The notes under the pieces were generated by a model. It was not told where the DNA came from. It saw only the letters and a program-made list of their open reading frames with translations, and made no database searches. This document shows, one piece after another, positions 7,943 through 17,035 of a stretch of DNA of 64,000 nucleotides. Origin of the DNA: Gemmatimonadota bacterium (GTDB lineage: Bacteria > Gemmatimonadota > Gemmatimonadetes > Gemmatimonadales > Gemmatimonadaceae); the NCBI GenBank assembly GCA_028287235.1, contig JAQBQB010000010.1:310001-374000 (forward strand). The letters are read 5' to 3'. Positions within the stretch are counted from its first letter, which is position 1. Every line of letters starts with the position of its first letter. Made by a program: the position numbers and the translations under genes.

Positions 7943-9727
7943 ATGGCGGGAGCTCCGCTCCATCGCGACGACGTGCTGTTCACCGTCGACGGCGAAATGG
8001 TCCGAAGGTGTCGCGAGTTCGATTGGGCTTCGACGGCGTTGGGACCGCCGGCTCGTTGGCCACTGGTGTTGCGCACCACCGTGGGAACGCTGCTCGCCTC
8101 ACGGCAGCCGATGTTCATGTGGTGGGGACCCGATCTCGTGCAGATCTACAATGACGCCTATCGGCCGAGCCTCGGCAGCGACCATCATCCGTCGGCGCTC
8201 GGCGCGAATGGCCGCGGTTTCTTCAGCGAGGTCTGGCCGATCATCGGCCCGCAGATCGAGACCGCGCTCGCCGGAGGCGCAACGTGGAATGAAGATCAGC
8301 TCGTGCCGATCACGCGCGACGGCAAGCGGCTGAATCGGTATTGGACGTACGGTTACACGCCGGTGCGCAACGAGACGGGCGCCGTATGCGGCGTGCTCGT
8401 GACGGCGCTCGAGACCACGAACCAGGTTACGCGACGCACCGAGCGCGAGCGCGAGTTGGAGATCGCCAACCAGCAGCTGCAGGACAACGCCGTCGAGCTG
8501 GAGGCGCAGACGGAAGAGCTCAACGCAACCGCCGCGTCGCTCGAAGAAAAGATGGAAGAGGCGATCAGCACGGCGACGGCGCTCGCCGAGAGCGAGGCGC
8601 GCTTTCGTACCGTGCAGGACGCGTCACCCGACGCGTCGCTTCTCGGCCAGGCGATTCGCGACGCGTCGGGCGCGATCATCGACATTCGCTGGGTCTACGC
8701 CAACTCGGCGGTGCAGCCCGTGCTGCTCGGCAATGCGACGACGAATGCGGAGCTCATTGGACACACGATGCGCGAGATGTTCCCCGAATCCGTAGCGGCG
8801 GGCCGGCTCGAGGTCTATCGCCACATCATCGAGACGGGCGAGCCGTGGCTGCAGGACGTGCACTACACGCGCGGCGACGTGCAGCACGGCCTTCGAGTGA
8901 GCGCGATTCGAGTCGGCGACGGCGTGCACCTCGCGGCAGCCGACCTGACGGAGCGCTTCCGCGTCGCGAGCGAACGCGAGGAGCTCCTGGCGCAGGCCGA
9001 GACGGCGCGCGCCGAAGCGGAAGCGGCCAATCGCGCGAAGAGCGAGTTCCTCGCGATCATGAGCCACGAGCTCCGCACGCCGCTCAACGCGATCGGCGGC
9101 TACGCCGAGCTGTTGGAGCTCGGCATTCGCGGACCGATCAACGACGCCCAGCGTGACGACCTCGGACGCATTCGCCGCAACCAGCGCCACCTGCTCGGCT
9201 TGATCAACGACGTGTTGAACTTCACGAAGCTCGAGACCGGACGCGTGGAGTTCGACATCGACGACGTGCTCCTCTACAACGCGATGGACGAAGCGCGCTC
9301 GTTCGTCGCGCCGCAGGTCGCGGCGAAGGGACTCGTGCTCACCTTCGTCGACTGCTCGCCCAGTCTCGCCGTGCGGGCCGACCGCGAGCGGCTGGGTCAG
9401 ATTCTGGCGAACCTGCTCTCCAACGCGATCAAGTTCACCAACCGTGGCGGCTCGATCACCGTCGAGTGCACCGAAGACGGCTCTCGCGCCACGATTGCCG
9501 TGCGCGACACCGGGGTGGGCGTTCCGCCGGAGAAGCTGGAGTCCATCTTCGAGCCGTTCGTGCAGGTGAATCTCGATCTCACGCGCAAGCACGAAGGCAC
9601 GGGGCTCGGATTGTCGATCAGCCGCAATCTTGCCAGGCGCATGGACGGCGACCTGCGCGTCGAGAGCGTCGCGGGCGAGGGATCGAGCTTTTTCGTCACG
9701 CTGCCGCGCGCGGGCGGAGGCGACTAG
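7943..9727 (+). CDS. PAS-domain sensor histidine kinase (orphan)
   Basis: A 594-residue soluble kinase. In order: a PAS-like domain (about 30-155, with WWGPDLVQIYNDAYRP), a coiled coil rich in Glu and Gln (about 165-215), a second PAS (about 215-325), HisKA with phospho-acceptor His375 (SHELRTPLNAIGGYAELLELG), and an ATPase with N box NLLSNAIKF, G1 DTGVGVP and G2 GTGLGLS. There is no membrane segment, receiver or adjacent response regulator. The start ATG follows GAGAGGA by a few bases. Its core closely resembles the kinases at 21950, 30746 and 43924. The stop codon shares CTAG with the stop of the opposing kinase gene. Confidence 0.92.
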   Translation: MAGAPLHRDDVLFTVDGEMVRRCREFDWASTALGPPARWPLVLRTTVGTLLASRQPMFMWWGPDLVQIYNDAYRPSLGSDHHPSALGANGRGFFSEVWPIIGPQIETALAGGATWNEDQLVPITRDGKRLNRYWTYGYTPVRNETGAVCGVLVTALETTNQVTRRTERERELEIANQQLQDNAVELEAQTEELNATAASLEEKMEEAISTATALAESEARFRTVQDASPDASLLGQAIRDASGAIIDIRWVYANSAVQPVLLGNATTNAELIGHTMREMFPESVAAGRLEVYRHIIETGEPWLQDVHYTRGDVQHGLRVSAIRVGDGVHLAAADLTERFRVASEREELLAQAETARAEAEAANRAKSEFLAIMSHELRTPLNAIGGYAELLELGIRGPINDAQRDDLGRIRRNQRHLLGLINDVLNFTKLETGRVEFDIDDVLLYNAMDEARSFVAPQVAAKGLVLTFVDCSPSLAVRADRERLGQILANLLSNAIKFTNRGGSITVECTEDGSRATIAVRDTGVGVPPEKLESIFEPFVQVNLDLTRKHEGTGLGLSISRNLARRMDGDLRVESVAGEGSSFFVTLPRAGGGD

Positions 9728-11592
9728 CTCTCGAGTCCGCGCAGCTCGTCGGCGGCGTTCAGCACGTAGCCTATCTCCCGCGATAACGCGCGCGCTTCCT
9801 GCGTGGCGTTGTTGATGCCGCCGAGCGCGGAGTCTAGCCCGGACGAGCGGACCTTGAGGAGATCGAGCGCGAGATTCTGAAGCAGCAGTCCGGCGCTCTC
9901 GTACTGCTCGAGGAGCGTGGCGCGGGAGCGTACGAGCTCGGCGAGCATGTCGCGCTGCCGGCGCAGCAGGCCGAGCCGCCGCTCGCGATCGCCGTCGCCG
10001 GGCTGTTGTTCGGCCTGGGCGATGCGTGCGTCGAGCGCCGGACCGCGTTGCGTGCCGACTTGTCCATCGGGACGGTCGAGCGCCGTGGCCAGCGCCACGA
10101 TGCGCTCGTACAGCGCGTTTGCGGTCGACTTGACGTCGGGCAGCATGGCCCGCTCGGCGTCGCTCAGCCGCGCGATCATGTCCTGTACATGGCGGTGGTC
10201 GGTCATCGCCTGGCGCAGCACTTCGCCATGCGGACCGGCGAGCGCCGCTCCGCCCGGCGGCGCCGTGGGAGTGGCGGCCGGCAATTGTCCGTTGATGATT
10301 GCGCGCAGTGGAATTCCGTCTGCCCAGAACCCGCCGAGCTCCTTCACGACGCCGAGTCCCATGGCGAGCATGGGGAACACGCACCACCAATAGCCATGAC
10401 CGCCGGTGGTCGCGTAGTTGATGCCGAACAGCATCGCGCTCGTGCTCGTGTAGCTGACGATCCGCCTTCGCGCGGCGCTCAGGCGATCGGGCAGCGACTT
10501 GGGCGGCCGACGCGCGGCGCGGCGAAGGTCGCGCGCTTCGCGCCGCGCCAGTCTCCCTGTCCGCAAGCCGGTCAACTCGGTCAACTCGGTCAAGCCGGTC
10601 AAGCCGGCCACGTCGAGTTGCCGCTCGGCGATTTTCTCGCGCGCGAAGTCGATCTTTTCGCCGACGGTGAGCGGACGACGGCGTGGCTCGTCTGGCGCAC
10701 GCGAGCGCAGCGGCTCCAGCGGCGCCCCATCGAGCGCCGCCACCAACGCTGCACCGTCGGCGAAGCGATCCGCCGGATCCTTCTCGAGCAAGCGCATCAC
10801 GATCCGCTCGAGGTCCTCGGGCACGTCGCCGCGGCGCCGGCGCACGGGCACCGGCCGCTCCGTCACCTGCTTCATCATCACCGACGGCGCATTGTTGCCG
10901 CTGAACGGCGGCTCGCCGGTGAGCATTTGATAGGCGACCGTGCCGAGCGAGTAGAGATCGGAGCGCCCGTCGATGTCGCGGTCGCCCACACACTGCTCGG
11001 GCGACATGTAGGCCGGCGTGCCGATGGCCGCGCCGGTCGCCGTGAGACGCGACGCCCCGCCCTCCTCCGTCGCCGCGCGCGCGATACCGAAGTCCGTGAC
11101 CATCGCGCGCCCCGAGTCGCTGTCGAGCAGCACGTTGTCGGGCTTGATGTCGCGGTGTACCACGCCGTGCTCATGAGCAAACGCTAATGCATCGGCGACC
11201 TCGCGCAGGATCCGGCGCGCATCGGACACGGCCAGCGCCCCCGCCCGGCGCAGCCGGTCGCCGACGCTCTCGCCCGTGATGAGCGCCATCACGAAATACA
11301 CGAGCCCATCGCGCTCGTCCACGGCGTAGATCGGCACGATGTTCGGATGTCCGAGCCGCGCGGCCGTCTCCGCCTCGCGCAGGAAACGCGTTCGGATGTC
11401 GGCGCGGAACGCGAGATCGGGCGGAAGCAACTTCACGGCGACGCCGCGCTTGAGCCGCGTGTCGCGGCCGCGATACACGATCGCCATGCCGCCGCGCCCA
11501 ATCTCGCTCTCGATCTCACAGGCCGGCGCGAGGGCGCGCCTCAGGCGCATCATGAGCTCGGCGTCCGGGGTCGGCGTGCTCGGACTGGTCAC
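9724..11592 (-). CDS. Membrane Ser/Thr protein kinase (PknB-like)
   Basis: A 622-residue Hanks-type kinase. The kinase domain spans about residues 25-290: Gly loop IGRGGMAIVYRG, Lys54 in VAVKLL, HRDIKPDN (catalytic Asp148), DFGIA (167-169) and YMSPEQC. A linker follows with an LTGLTELTELTGL repeat, then a short two-pass hydrophobic region (about 385-425, including WWCVFPMLAMGLGVV), and a helical, coiled-coil-prone tail of about 150 residues. This kinase plus membrane-tail layout is common in Gemmatimonadota. The GTG start at 11592 lies four bases behind the stop of the alpha/beta hydrolase, so they probably form an operon. Substrates are unknown. Confidence 0.9.
   Translation of the reverse strand: MTSPSTPTPDAELMMRLRRALAPACEIESEIGRGGMAIVYRGRDTRLKRGVAVKLLPPDLAFRADIRTRFLREAETAARLGHPNIVPIYAVDERDGLVYFVMALITGESVGDRLRRAGALAVSDARRILREVADALAFAHEHGVVHRDIKPDNVLLDSDSGRAMVTDFGIARAATEEGGASRLTATGAAIGTPAYMSPEQCVGDRDIDGRSDLYSLGTVAYQMLTGEPPFSGNNAPSVMMKQVTERPVPVRRRRGDVPEDLERIVMRLLEKDPADRFADGAALVAALDGAPLEPLRSRAPDEPRRRPLTVGEKIDFAREKIAERQLDVAGLTGLTELTELTGLRTGRLARREARDLRRAARRPPKSLPDRLSAARRRIVSYTSTSAMLFGINYATTGGHGYWWCVFPMLAMGLGVVKELGGFWADGIPLRAIINGQLPAATPTAPPGGAALAGPHGEVLRQAMTDHRHVQDMIARLSDAERAMLPDVKSTANALYERIVALATALDRPDGQVGTQRGPALDARIAQAEQQPGDGDRERRLGLLRRQRDMLAELVRSRATLLEQYESAGLLLQNLALDLLKVRSSGLDSALGGINNATQEARALSREIGYVLNAADELRGLES
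10115..10562. repeat. See corrected entry at 10562-10606
   Basis: Placeholder superseded by the following entry; coordinates here are reversed and should be ignored. Confidence 0.01.
10562..10606. repeat. 9-bp in-frame tandem repeat inside Ser/Thr kinase linker
   Basis: Five consecutive 9-base units of the form GTCAANNCG (two GTCAACTCG, two GTCAAGCCG and a variant CGCAAGCCG) lie in the coding strand of the kinase gene. They encode an LTE/LTG tripeptide repeat between the kinase domain and the membrane region. Because the unit is a multiple of three, copy-number change would only alter linker length. Confidence 0.8.
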
Positions 11593-11596
11593 GCGA

Positions 11597-12538
11597 TCAC
11601 GGCGTGGACAGGAATTTCTCCACCGCCGGCCAGACCAGCTCGGGCCGTTCCGCGTAGGTGAAGTGCGCCGCACGCGGTACCTCGAGCAGCGTGGCATGCG
11701 GGAGCGACGTCACCCACTCCCTGACGAGATCCATCGGGATGCTCTCGTCCGCACCGTGGACGACCAGCGTCGGCACCTGAAGCGTGCGCAGCGCCGGCCG
11801 CAGATCCCAGTCGCCGTACGATCCCATGATAACCCGGTTGCCGACGCGACTGCCATAGCGAATCCCCTCGGGATCCGTGGCGCACAAATCAGACTTTACT
11901 AATGGAAGCGTTCGGTCCGGCTCGGCGAGCCGCGGCCGCATGCCGATCGCCCAGAGGTCGCGGCAGGCGCGCGTGATCTCGTCCGGCGTCGCCGACGGGC
12001 TCGTCATGCGTCGCGATGCTTGCGCCATGGTCGCGCGCTGCGCGCTGTCCAGCCGCGCGTTGACGCTCTTGCCGAATCGCTGCCAGAAGTCGCCACGGCG
12101 CGGCGGCACGGGGCCGAAGAACACCATCTTCGACACGCTGTTCGGGTGCGCGATCGCGTACGACGCGGCGAGCAGCGGCCCATACGAGTGCGCCACGAGC
12201 GTGACCCTGGCCAGCTTGAAGTGCCGCCGTAGCTCGTCGAGATCCCGTACTTGGCGCGCGGCAACGAGCGTCGACGTGTCCGCCGGCAGCGTCGATTTGC
12301 CGCCGCCACGCTGATCGTAGAAGATCACCGTGTGCCGCTGCGCCAATGGCAGGAAATCCCGATAGATGGACTCGTGGTCCATCCCCGGACCACCGTGGAT
12401 CGCGATGATCGTGTCGGGCCCGGTGCCGGCGACGCGATAGTACAATCGCGCCGAGTCCGACGTGGTGACCCAACCGCTTTGCCCACTCAGCATGGCCGGA
12501 ACCAGGAGAAGCGTTGCGACGATGGACGCGTGTTTCAT
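11597..12538 (-). CDS. Exported alpha/beta hydrolase (proline iminopeptidase-like, S33)
   Basis: A 313-residue alpha/beta hydrolase with a signal peptide (ending LSGQ, about residue 20). The oxyanion tract HGGPGMDH (about 48-55), DQRGGGKS, nucleophile elbow AHSYG (Ser118), Asp264 in HGADESIP and His292 in AAHFTYAE form the expected triad and match the proline iminopeptidase-like subgroup. The true substrate may be a peptide or an ester. I chose the ATG at 12538 because it opens the signal peptide; the frame extends further upstream without it. The Ser/Thr kinase gene follows four bases behind. Confidence 0.88.
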   Translation of the reverse strand: MKHASIVATLLLVPAMLSGQSGWVTTSDSARLYYRVAGTGPDTIIAIHGGPGMDHESIYRDFLPLAQRHTVIFYDQRGGGKSTLPADTSTLVAARQVRDLDELRRHFKLARVTLVAHSYGPLLAASYAIAHPNSVSKMVFFGPVPPRRGDFWQRFGKSVNARLDSAQRATMAQASRRMTSPSATPDEITRACRDLWAIGMRPRLAEPDRTLPLVKSDLCATDPEGIRYGSRVGNRVIMGSYGDWDLRPALRTLQVPTLVVHGADESIPMDLVREWVTSLPHATLLEVPRAAHFTYAERPELVWPAVEKFLSTP

Positions 12539-12639
12539 GCTCGCAAGATGCACCCCGTTCCTGCTCGGCGCCAAGAACAGTTGCTTCCCGCCGTTCATCG
12601 TCCGCGCTAGGTTAGGCCGACCAGTCACCGGACCCGTCT

Positions 12640-13308
12640 CTGAAGATCCTCGTCATCGACATCGGCGGCACGAACGTCAAAGTCTTGGCGTCGGGCCGCC
12701 GCACCGTCCTGAAAATTCCGTCCGGCCCGCGCATGACGCCCCGCGTCATGGTCAACGACGTTCACGAAGCGACCGCCGGCTGGACGTACGACGTCGTCTC
12801 CATCGGCTTTCCCGGCCCGGTCCGCAACGGCCGGCCGGCGCGCGAGCCGTGGAACCTCGGCAAGGGCTGGGTGGGTTTCAATTTCAAGAAGGCCCTCGGA
12901 CGCCCGGTGCGCCTGATCAACGACGCGGCCATGCAAGCACTGGGAAGCTACGCCGGCCGCAACATGCTCTTCCTCGGGCTCGGCACGGGTCTCGGATCGA
13001 CGATGATTCGCAACGGCGCGCTCATTCCACTCGAGCTCGCGCACCTGCCGTACAAGAACGGCAAGAGCTACGAGGAATATCTCGGCAACGCGGGATACGA
13101 GGACGACAAGCACGAGTGGCGGCGCAACGTCGCGGAGGTGACGGCGCTGTTCATCGCCGCGCTCGGAGTCGACTACGTCGTGCTCGGCGGCGGCAACGCG
13201 CGGCACCTCAAGACTCTGCCGCGCCTCGCGCGACTCGGCGACAACGCGAACGCCTTCAAGGGCGGCTATCGATTGTGGCGCTCGACGACGCGAAGCCCCG
13301 TCGAGTAG
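12640..13308 (+). CDS. ROK-family sugar kinase, polyphosphate glucokinase-like
   Basis: A 222-residue kinase. The N-terminal phosphate-1 motif KILVIDIGGTNVKV is encoded directly behind a CTG at 12640, and the in-frame TAG at 12613 leaves no ATG, GTG or TTG before it; the TTG at 12685 would cut off this motif, so CTG is the probable start. Further signatures are SIGFPGPV, LINDAAMQALG (catalytic Asp) and the second phosphate motif FLGLGTGLGSTMI, then VVLGGGNARHL. The pattern fits polyphosphate/ATP glucokinases that phosphorylate glucose. It is shorter than many ppgK proteins (about 250). It converges on the Uma2 gene. Confidence 0.82.
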   Translation: MKILVIDIGGTNVKVLASGRRTVLKIPSGPRMTPRVMVNDVHEATAGWTYDVVSIGFPGPVRNGRPAREPWNLGKGWVGFNFKKALGRPVRLINDAAMQALGSYAGRNMLFLGLGTGLGSTMIRNGALIPLELAHLPYKNGKSYEEYLGNAGYEDDKHEWRRNVAEVTALFIAALGVDYVVLGGGNARHLKTLPRLARLGDNANAFKGGYRLWRSTTRSPVE

Positions 13309-13319
13309 CGGGCCGAGCG

Positions 13320-13901
13320 CTAGGCTTCGTCGTCAGGGTCCGCGAGCTCGGCGAACAACTGCTCGAGATGCACGACGAGCGGAGGGTGCGCGGCTCCAGG
13401 AGTCCACGTCAGCTCGTCGCGCAGGATTTCCGGTCGGGTGTCGCCTGTACGCCACCGCTCCACGAGGCGCGCATCAAGATCGACGATCCAATACTCGGGC
13501 ACCCGTCGTTGGTAGAGGAGCCGTTTCCGCCCACGATCGCCGCGCGCGCTATCCGGCGATAGAACCTCCACGACGAGCGACAGCATCGTGGCCTTGGTCG
13601 CCAAGCGGAGACGCCGGTCCTCCTCCGGCGGCACCACGTACAGGTCCGGCTGCACGTACGTCTCGGGCTCGAGTTCGATGTCTGACGGCGAGAAATACAC
13701 TCGGCCAAGCTTCTGTGCCCGGACGTACTCGCGAAGGGCGGCGTAGAGCTCACCGACGATGACCTGGTGAGGGGGCAGCGGAGAGGGTGTCACAAAGAGC
13801 TCCCCGTCCACCACCTCGTACCGCGGCGTTTGCAGCGGACCGTCGGCGATGAGACGCTCGACTTCCGCCCGCGTCCAACGATCGCGCTTCGCTGCTGGCA
13901 T
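13320..13901 (-). CDS. Uma2 family putative endonuclease (DUF820)
   Basis: A 193-residue PD-(D/E)XK-type protein. Typical Uma2 tracts are YEVVDGELFVTPSP, HQVIVGELYAALREYV, VYFSPSDIELEPETYVQPDLYVV and SLVVEVLSPDSARGDRGRKRLLYQRRVPEYWIVD, in which the Asp, the Glu of VEVLS and the Lys build the nuclease site. The family is very widespread and its biological role is poorly known. The ATG at 13901 is chosen; the frame upstream is not family-like. Confidence 0.92.
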   Translation of the reverse strand: MPAAKRDRWTRAEVERLIADGPLQTPRYEVVDGELFVTPSPLPPHQVIVGELYAALREYVRAQKLGRVYFSPSDIELEPETYVQPDLYVVPPEEDRRLRLATKATMLSLVVEVLSPDSARGDRGRKRLLYQRRVPEYWIVDLDARLVERWRTGDTRPEILRDELTWTPGAAHPPLVVHLEQLFAELADPDDEA

Positions 13902-13958
13902 ACCCACTAGTGTGCTCGGCTCGGCGGAAATCTGGCAAGGGGCCATTGTTCGCCGAGG

Positions 13959-14798
13959 TCAGCGCTGCGGCGACTTCGTCAGCGTGATCGGACATGGGCC
14001 CGCGTCGATCGACATGAACGCGCCGGCGAGCGTGTTGGCGTCGACCAGTACTCCGCTGAACGGGGGCACCCAGATGGCATCGAACCGCATGCCCCCCTGA
14101 ACGTGATCCTTCGCTCGAGCGCCGGCATACGTCACGGTGCCGGTGCCGCGGAGGTTGCCGCCCCCGCAGCCGAGCGCGTTCGATGCGGAAGCGTTGTACG
14201 TCCCCGCGCCCGTGACGGAATCGGCGGTCCAGGTGAGATCGATGCTCATCGACACGCCGCTTGCCGATCCGGTCCATGTGCCGCTGAGGTTGACGGAAGG
14301 CGGATCGATCACCGCGTTCGTCAGCGTGAGCGTGCTCGCCACGACCTCCAGCGGGAGCGGCGGCGTGGTCTCGGCCGTCACCGTCAGCTCGTACGGGCCG
14401 GCGGCGAGCGAGTCGCCGAGGATGGACGCGACGGCAATCGACTGGTGGATGGCCGTCGCCTCGCCCGGGCCAAGGGTTCGCTCCGCAAGCTGCGTCAAAC
14501 AGCCAAGCATCCGCGGAAGGCGGTCCGAATCCCACGCGATCGCCCGCGTCCCGCCGGCAACGCGATACGCGCGAACACGCAGCGCACCGGCGCCGGCACA
14601 GTCGTAACCCCACGACAGCGTCCGCGCCGCGGCCGCGCCGTTGGTGACGGTCAACGTGGCGTAGACGGCTCGAGCATTGCCGGACGCGAGAATCGACGTG
14701 GCCGCCGATTCGCCGAAGGTGGAGAGCGGCACGCCTACGTCGGTGGTGGAGGCGCAGGCGGAGACCGTGGCGGCGAGGGCGAGCAGGCGGAGGTTCAT
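13959..14798 (-). CDS. Hypothetical exported lipoprotein, beta-rich
   Basis: A 279-residue protein with a short signal peptide and lipobox (TVSAC, Cys about residue 15). The first half (AVYATLTVTNGAAAARTLSWGYDC and GPYELTVTAE) resembles an intracellular-proteinase-inhibitor (BsuPI)-like beta sandwich; the second half (LSGTWTGSASGVSMSIDLTWTADSVTGAGTYN) resembles the small beta domains found in many Gemmatimonadota lipoproteins. There are several Cys. Function is unknown. It is divergent from marC, with 66 bases between starts. Confidence 0.72.
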   Translation of the reverse strand: MNLRLLALAATVSACASTTDVGVPLSTFGESAATSILASGNARAVYATLTVTNGAAAARTLSWGYDCAGAGALRVRAYRVAGGTRAIAWDSDRLPRMLGCLTQLAERTLGPGEATAIHQSIAVASILGDSLAAGPYELTVTAETTPPLPLEVVASTLTLTNAVIDPPSVNLSGTWTGSASGVSMSIDLTWTADSVTGAGTYNASASNALGCGGGNLRGTGTVTYAGARAKDHVQGGMRFDAIWVPPFSGVLVDANTLAGAFMSIDAGPCPITLTKSPQR

Positions 14799-14864
14799 GT
14801 CAAGCGCAACCGCGCCAAGCTCGCCGGGGTCACTGGATCGGCCCAGCCCGACTACGATTATCGC

Positions 14865-15500
14865 ATGGGCAATCTCACCCAGTTCGCGCTGGTCACACTG
14901 ACGTCGGTGTTGTTCATCGTCGACCCGATCGCCGTGATCCCGACGTACCTCGTGATCACGCAGGGGCAGACGCGAGACCAACGCGCGGGCACGGCACGTC
15001 GCGCCTGCATTGCCGCGGCCATCATCCTCATCGCGTTTGCGCTGGGCGGCACGCTGATCTTTCAGATGTTCGGCATCACGCTCGAGGCGTTTCGCATCGC
15101 GGGCGGATTGATCCTCTGGGTAGTGGCGATGGACATGCTCCACGGCCAGCGCAGCACGCAGGAGAGTCGGCCCGAGATCGCGGAGGGCCGCGCGAAGGAG
15201 GACGTGGCCGTGACGCCGCTCGCGATGCCGATGCTCGCCGGCCCGGGCGCGATCTCGACGATCATGGTGCTCGCCGGCCAGGCCAAGACCGTGCCCGAGA
15301 AGCTGGCCGTGCACGGCTCGATCGTCCTCACGATGCTGATCTCGTGGATCATCCTCCGCGTCGGCGAGCGCGTGGTGCTGAAGATGGGCCAGACCGGCAT
15401 CCGCGTCATGACGCGCATCATGGGGCTGCTGCTCGCGGCAATCGCGGTGCAGTTCGTGATTACCGGGACGCGAGATGCGTTGAAAGTACTATTTCAATAG
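14865..15500 (+). CDS. MarC family integral membrane protein
   Basis: A 211-residue membrane protein with about six hydrophobic segments. Conserved MarC tracts are FIVDPIAVIPTYLVIT near the N-terminus, AFRIAGGLILWVVAMDML, and TPLAMPMLAGPGAISTIMVL in the centre. The family is of unsettled function; an early link to multiple antibiotic resistance was not supported later. The ATG at 14865 gives the usual length; the frame continues upstream through the antisense of the neighbouring lipoprotein gene and is not real there. Confidence 0.92.
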   Translation: MGNLTQFALVTLTSVLFIVDPIAVIPTYLVITQGQTRDQRAGTARRACIAAAIILIAFALGGTLIFQMFGITLEAFRIAGGLILWVVAMDMLHGQRSTQESRPEIAEGRAKEDVAVTPLAMPMLAGPGAISTIMVLAGQAKTVPEKLAVHGSIVLTMLISWIILRVGERVVLKMGQTGIRVMTRIMGLLLAAIAVQFVITGTRDALKVLFQ

Positions 15501-15534
15501 CGCGCCCATCGTCCTTGGACTCCGGAATGCTCGG

Positions 15535-16914
15535 CTAGTTCCTCGAGAACAGGAACTCCTGCACCTTCCCGTCGGGCGTGCGGTACATCAGCCCCTGCGA
15601 CGCCACGCCGCCCGCGTTGAACTGCACCACCGCGACCGCCATGCCGCCGCGCTCCTGCGTCTTGACGACGCGCACGTTCGAAATGGGTCCGAGCGCGTTG
15701 AGCGCCTTCTGTCCCGCCGCGATCTTGTCCGGCGTGAGGAAGAGACTGAAATCCTCGCCGAGCGTGGAGCGGTCGACACTTCCCTTCTCGAGCTCCGTGA
15801 GAAACTTGCGCGCCGCGTCGAGGGCGCTGGCACCCGCGACGATCGGCACGTCGGCGCCGCGCGGCATCACCTTCGACACCAGCTCCTGATTCAACGCGCC
15901 GATGGGTGAGAAGTCCGTGTTGGACAGCAGCACCACCGCCGACTTGGTCGCCGGGATGACCGTGTTCTGCGCGACGAACCCGCTCACCGCGCCACCGTGC
16001 GACAGCACGATCGCCGGACCGCGGTCGTTCACGCCCTCGCCGCATCCATAGCCGCTCGAGCGTCCATCGGTGAGTCGTTGCGCACTCGCCAGCGTGGCGT
16101 ACGACGCCGGCGAGATGAGCGTGTGGTCGAGCAGCGCGAGGTCCCAGGTCAGCAGGTCGCTCGGCGTCGACCAGATCGCGCCGGCCATACCGGCCCACGA
16201 CGGCGCTTCGGGCACGGCGGGCACGGGATCGGCGAGCGCGAACGACGTGTAGCCGCGCGCCATGTCGCCCGTCCACGCCGGCTCGTACGACGTGCGTGCG
16301 AGCTTGAGCGGCGTGAAGATGCGCTTGGAGATGAACGCGCCGAATGGCTCGCCGCTCACCTTCTCGATCACGCGGCCAAGGATGAGGAAGCCGGTGTTGC
16401 TGTACGAGTAGCGCGACCGCGGCTCGAAGTCGAGCTGCCGCGTGGCGTACTCGTTGATGATCTGGTCGGCCGTCGCCGGCTTCGCCATCTCCTTGTCGAC
16501 GAAGTCCAGCGGGTAGTAGTCGCGGTAGCCCGACAGATGCCCGCCGAGGTCGATGAGCGTGATGTCCTTGGCACGCGTGAGATTGGGGTAGTACTTCGCG
16601 ACCGGATCGCGGAGAGACAATTTTTTCTCTTCCGCCAACATCATCAACGCGCTGCACGTGAACTGCTTCGTCACCGAGCCAATGGCGAACATCGTCTGCG
16701 GCGTGACGGCGGTTTTCGCGCCGAGGTCGCGCACGCCGTAGCCTTTCGAGAGAATCACTTTGCCGTTCTGCATCACGCCCACCGACAGCCCCACGATGTG
16801 CTTGTCGGCAACGGCCTTTCGGATGATGCTGTCGAGCTGCGCGGGATCGGCGGTCTGTGCGGCCGCGGTCGACGCACCGACGAGCGCGGCAAGAACGAAT
16901 GGCGTGAATGACAT
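15535..16914 (-). CDS. Exported class C beta-lactamase-like serine hydrolase
   Basis: A 459-residue protein with a signal peptide (ending AAAQ, residue 20). The penicillin-binding fold motifs are intact: SxxK as SVTK (Ser80, Lys83), YSN within YSYSNTGF (about residue 164) and HGG within LSHGGAVSGF. The C-terminal 120 residues form a lipocalin-like or DUF3471-like tail (VVQFNAGGVASQGLMYRTPDGKVQEFLF). Such proteins are esterases, D-amino-acid peptidases or peptidoglycan hydrolases more often than true beta-lactamases. The ATG at 16914 opens the signal peptide. Confidence 0.9.
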   Translation of the reverse strand: MSFTPFVLAALVGASTAAAQTADPAQLDSIIRKAVADKHIVGLSVGVMQNGKVILSKGYGVRDLGAKTAVTPQTMFAIGSVTKQFTCSALMMLAEEKKLSLRDPVAKYYPNLTRAKDITLIDLGGHLSGYRDYYPLDFVDKEMAKPATADQIINEYATRQLDFEPRSRYSYSNTGFLILGRVIEKVSGEPFGAFISKRIFTPLKLARTSYEPAWTGDMARGYTSFALADPVPAVPEAPSWAGMAGAIWSTPSDLLTWDLALLDHTLISPASYATLASAQRLTDGRSSGYGCGEGVNDRGPAIVLSHGGAVSGFVAQNTVIPATKSAVVLLSNTDFSPIGALNQELVSKVMPRGADVPIVAGASALDAARKFLTELEKGSVDRSTLGEDFSLFLTPDKIAAGQKALNALGPISNVRVVKTQERGGMAVAVVQFNAGGVASQGLMYRTPDGKVQEFLFSRN

Positions 16915-17001
16915 GGGGAGAGAAGGCTGGTGGACGGTGGGAACGAATCGTCGCCTTGTAGTACGGCGCGTTTCGGGCGGGCGCAAGCCAGCATCGGCGA
17001 T

Positions 17002-17034
17002 GCGTCCGCGAGCGTCCGCGAGCGTCCGCGAGCG
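17002..17034. repeat. Short 10-bp tandem repeat
   Basis: About 3.3 copies of a GCGTCCGCGA unit stand between the 5' end of the serine hydrolase gene and the stop codon of the next minus-strand gene. The last copy touches that stop codon, so the repeat lies directly behind one gene and ahead of the other. Confidence 0.8.
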
Positions 17035-17035
17035 C

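Noticed and set aside
10115-10562. Feature entry with reversed coordinates for the kinase repeat
   Set aside because: Typing error; the valid entry is 10562-10606.
8624-10993. 789-codon open frame on the minus strand
   Set aside because: It runs antisense to the histidine kinase and then out of frame through the Ser/Thr kinase; Arg/Ala-rich composition and no family motifs.
17002-17034. CRISPR-like array
   Set aside because: Only three direct 10-base units without spacers.
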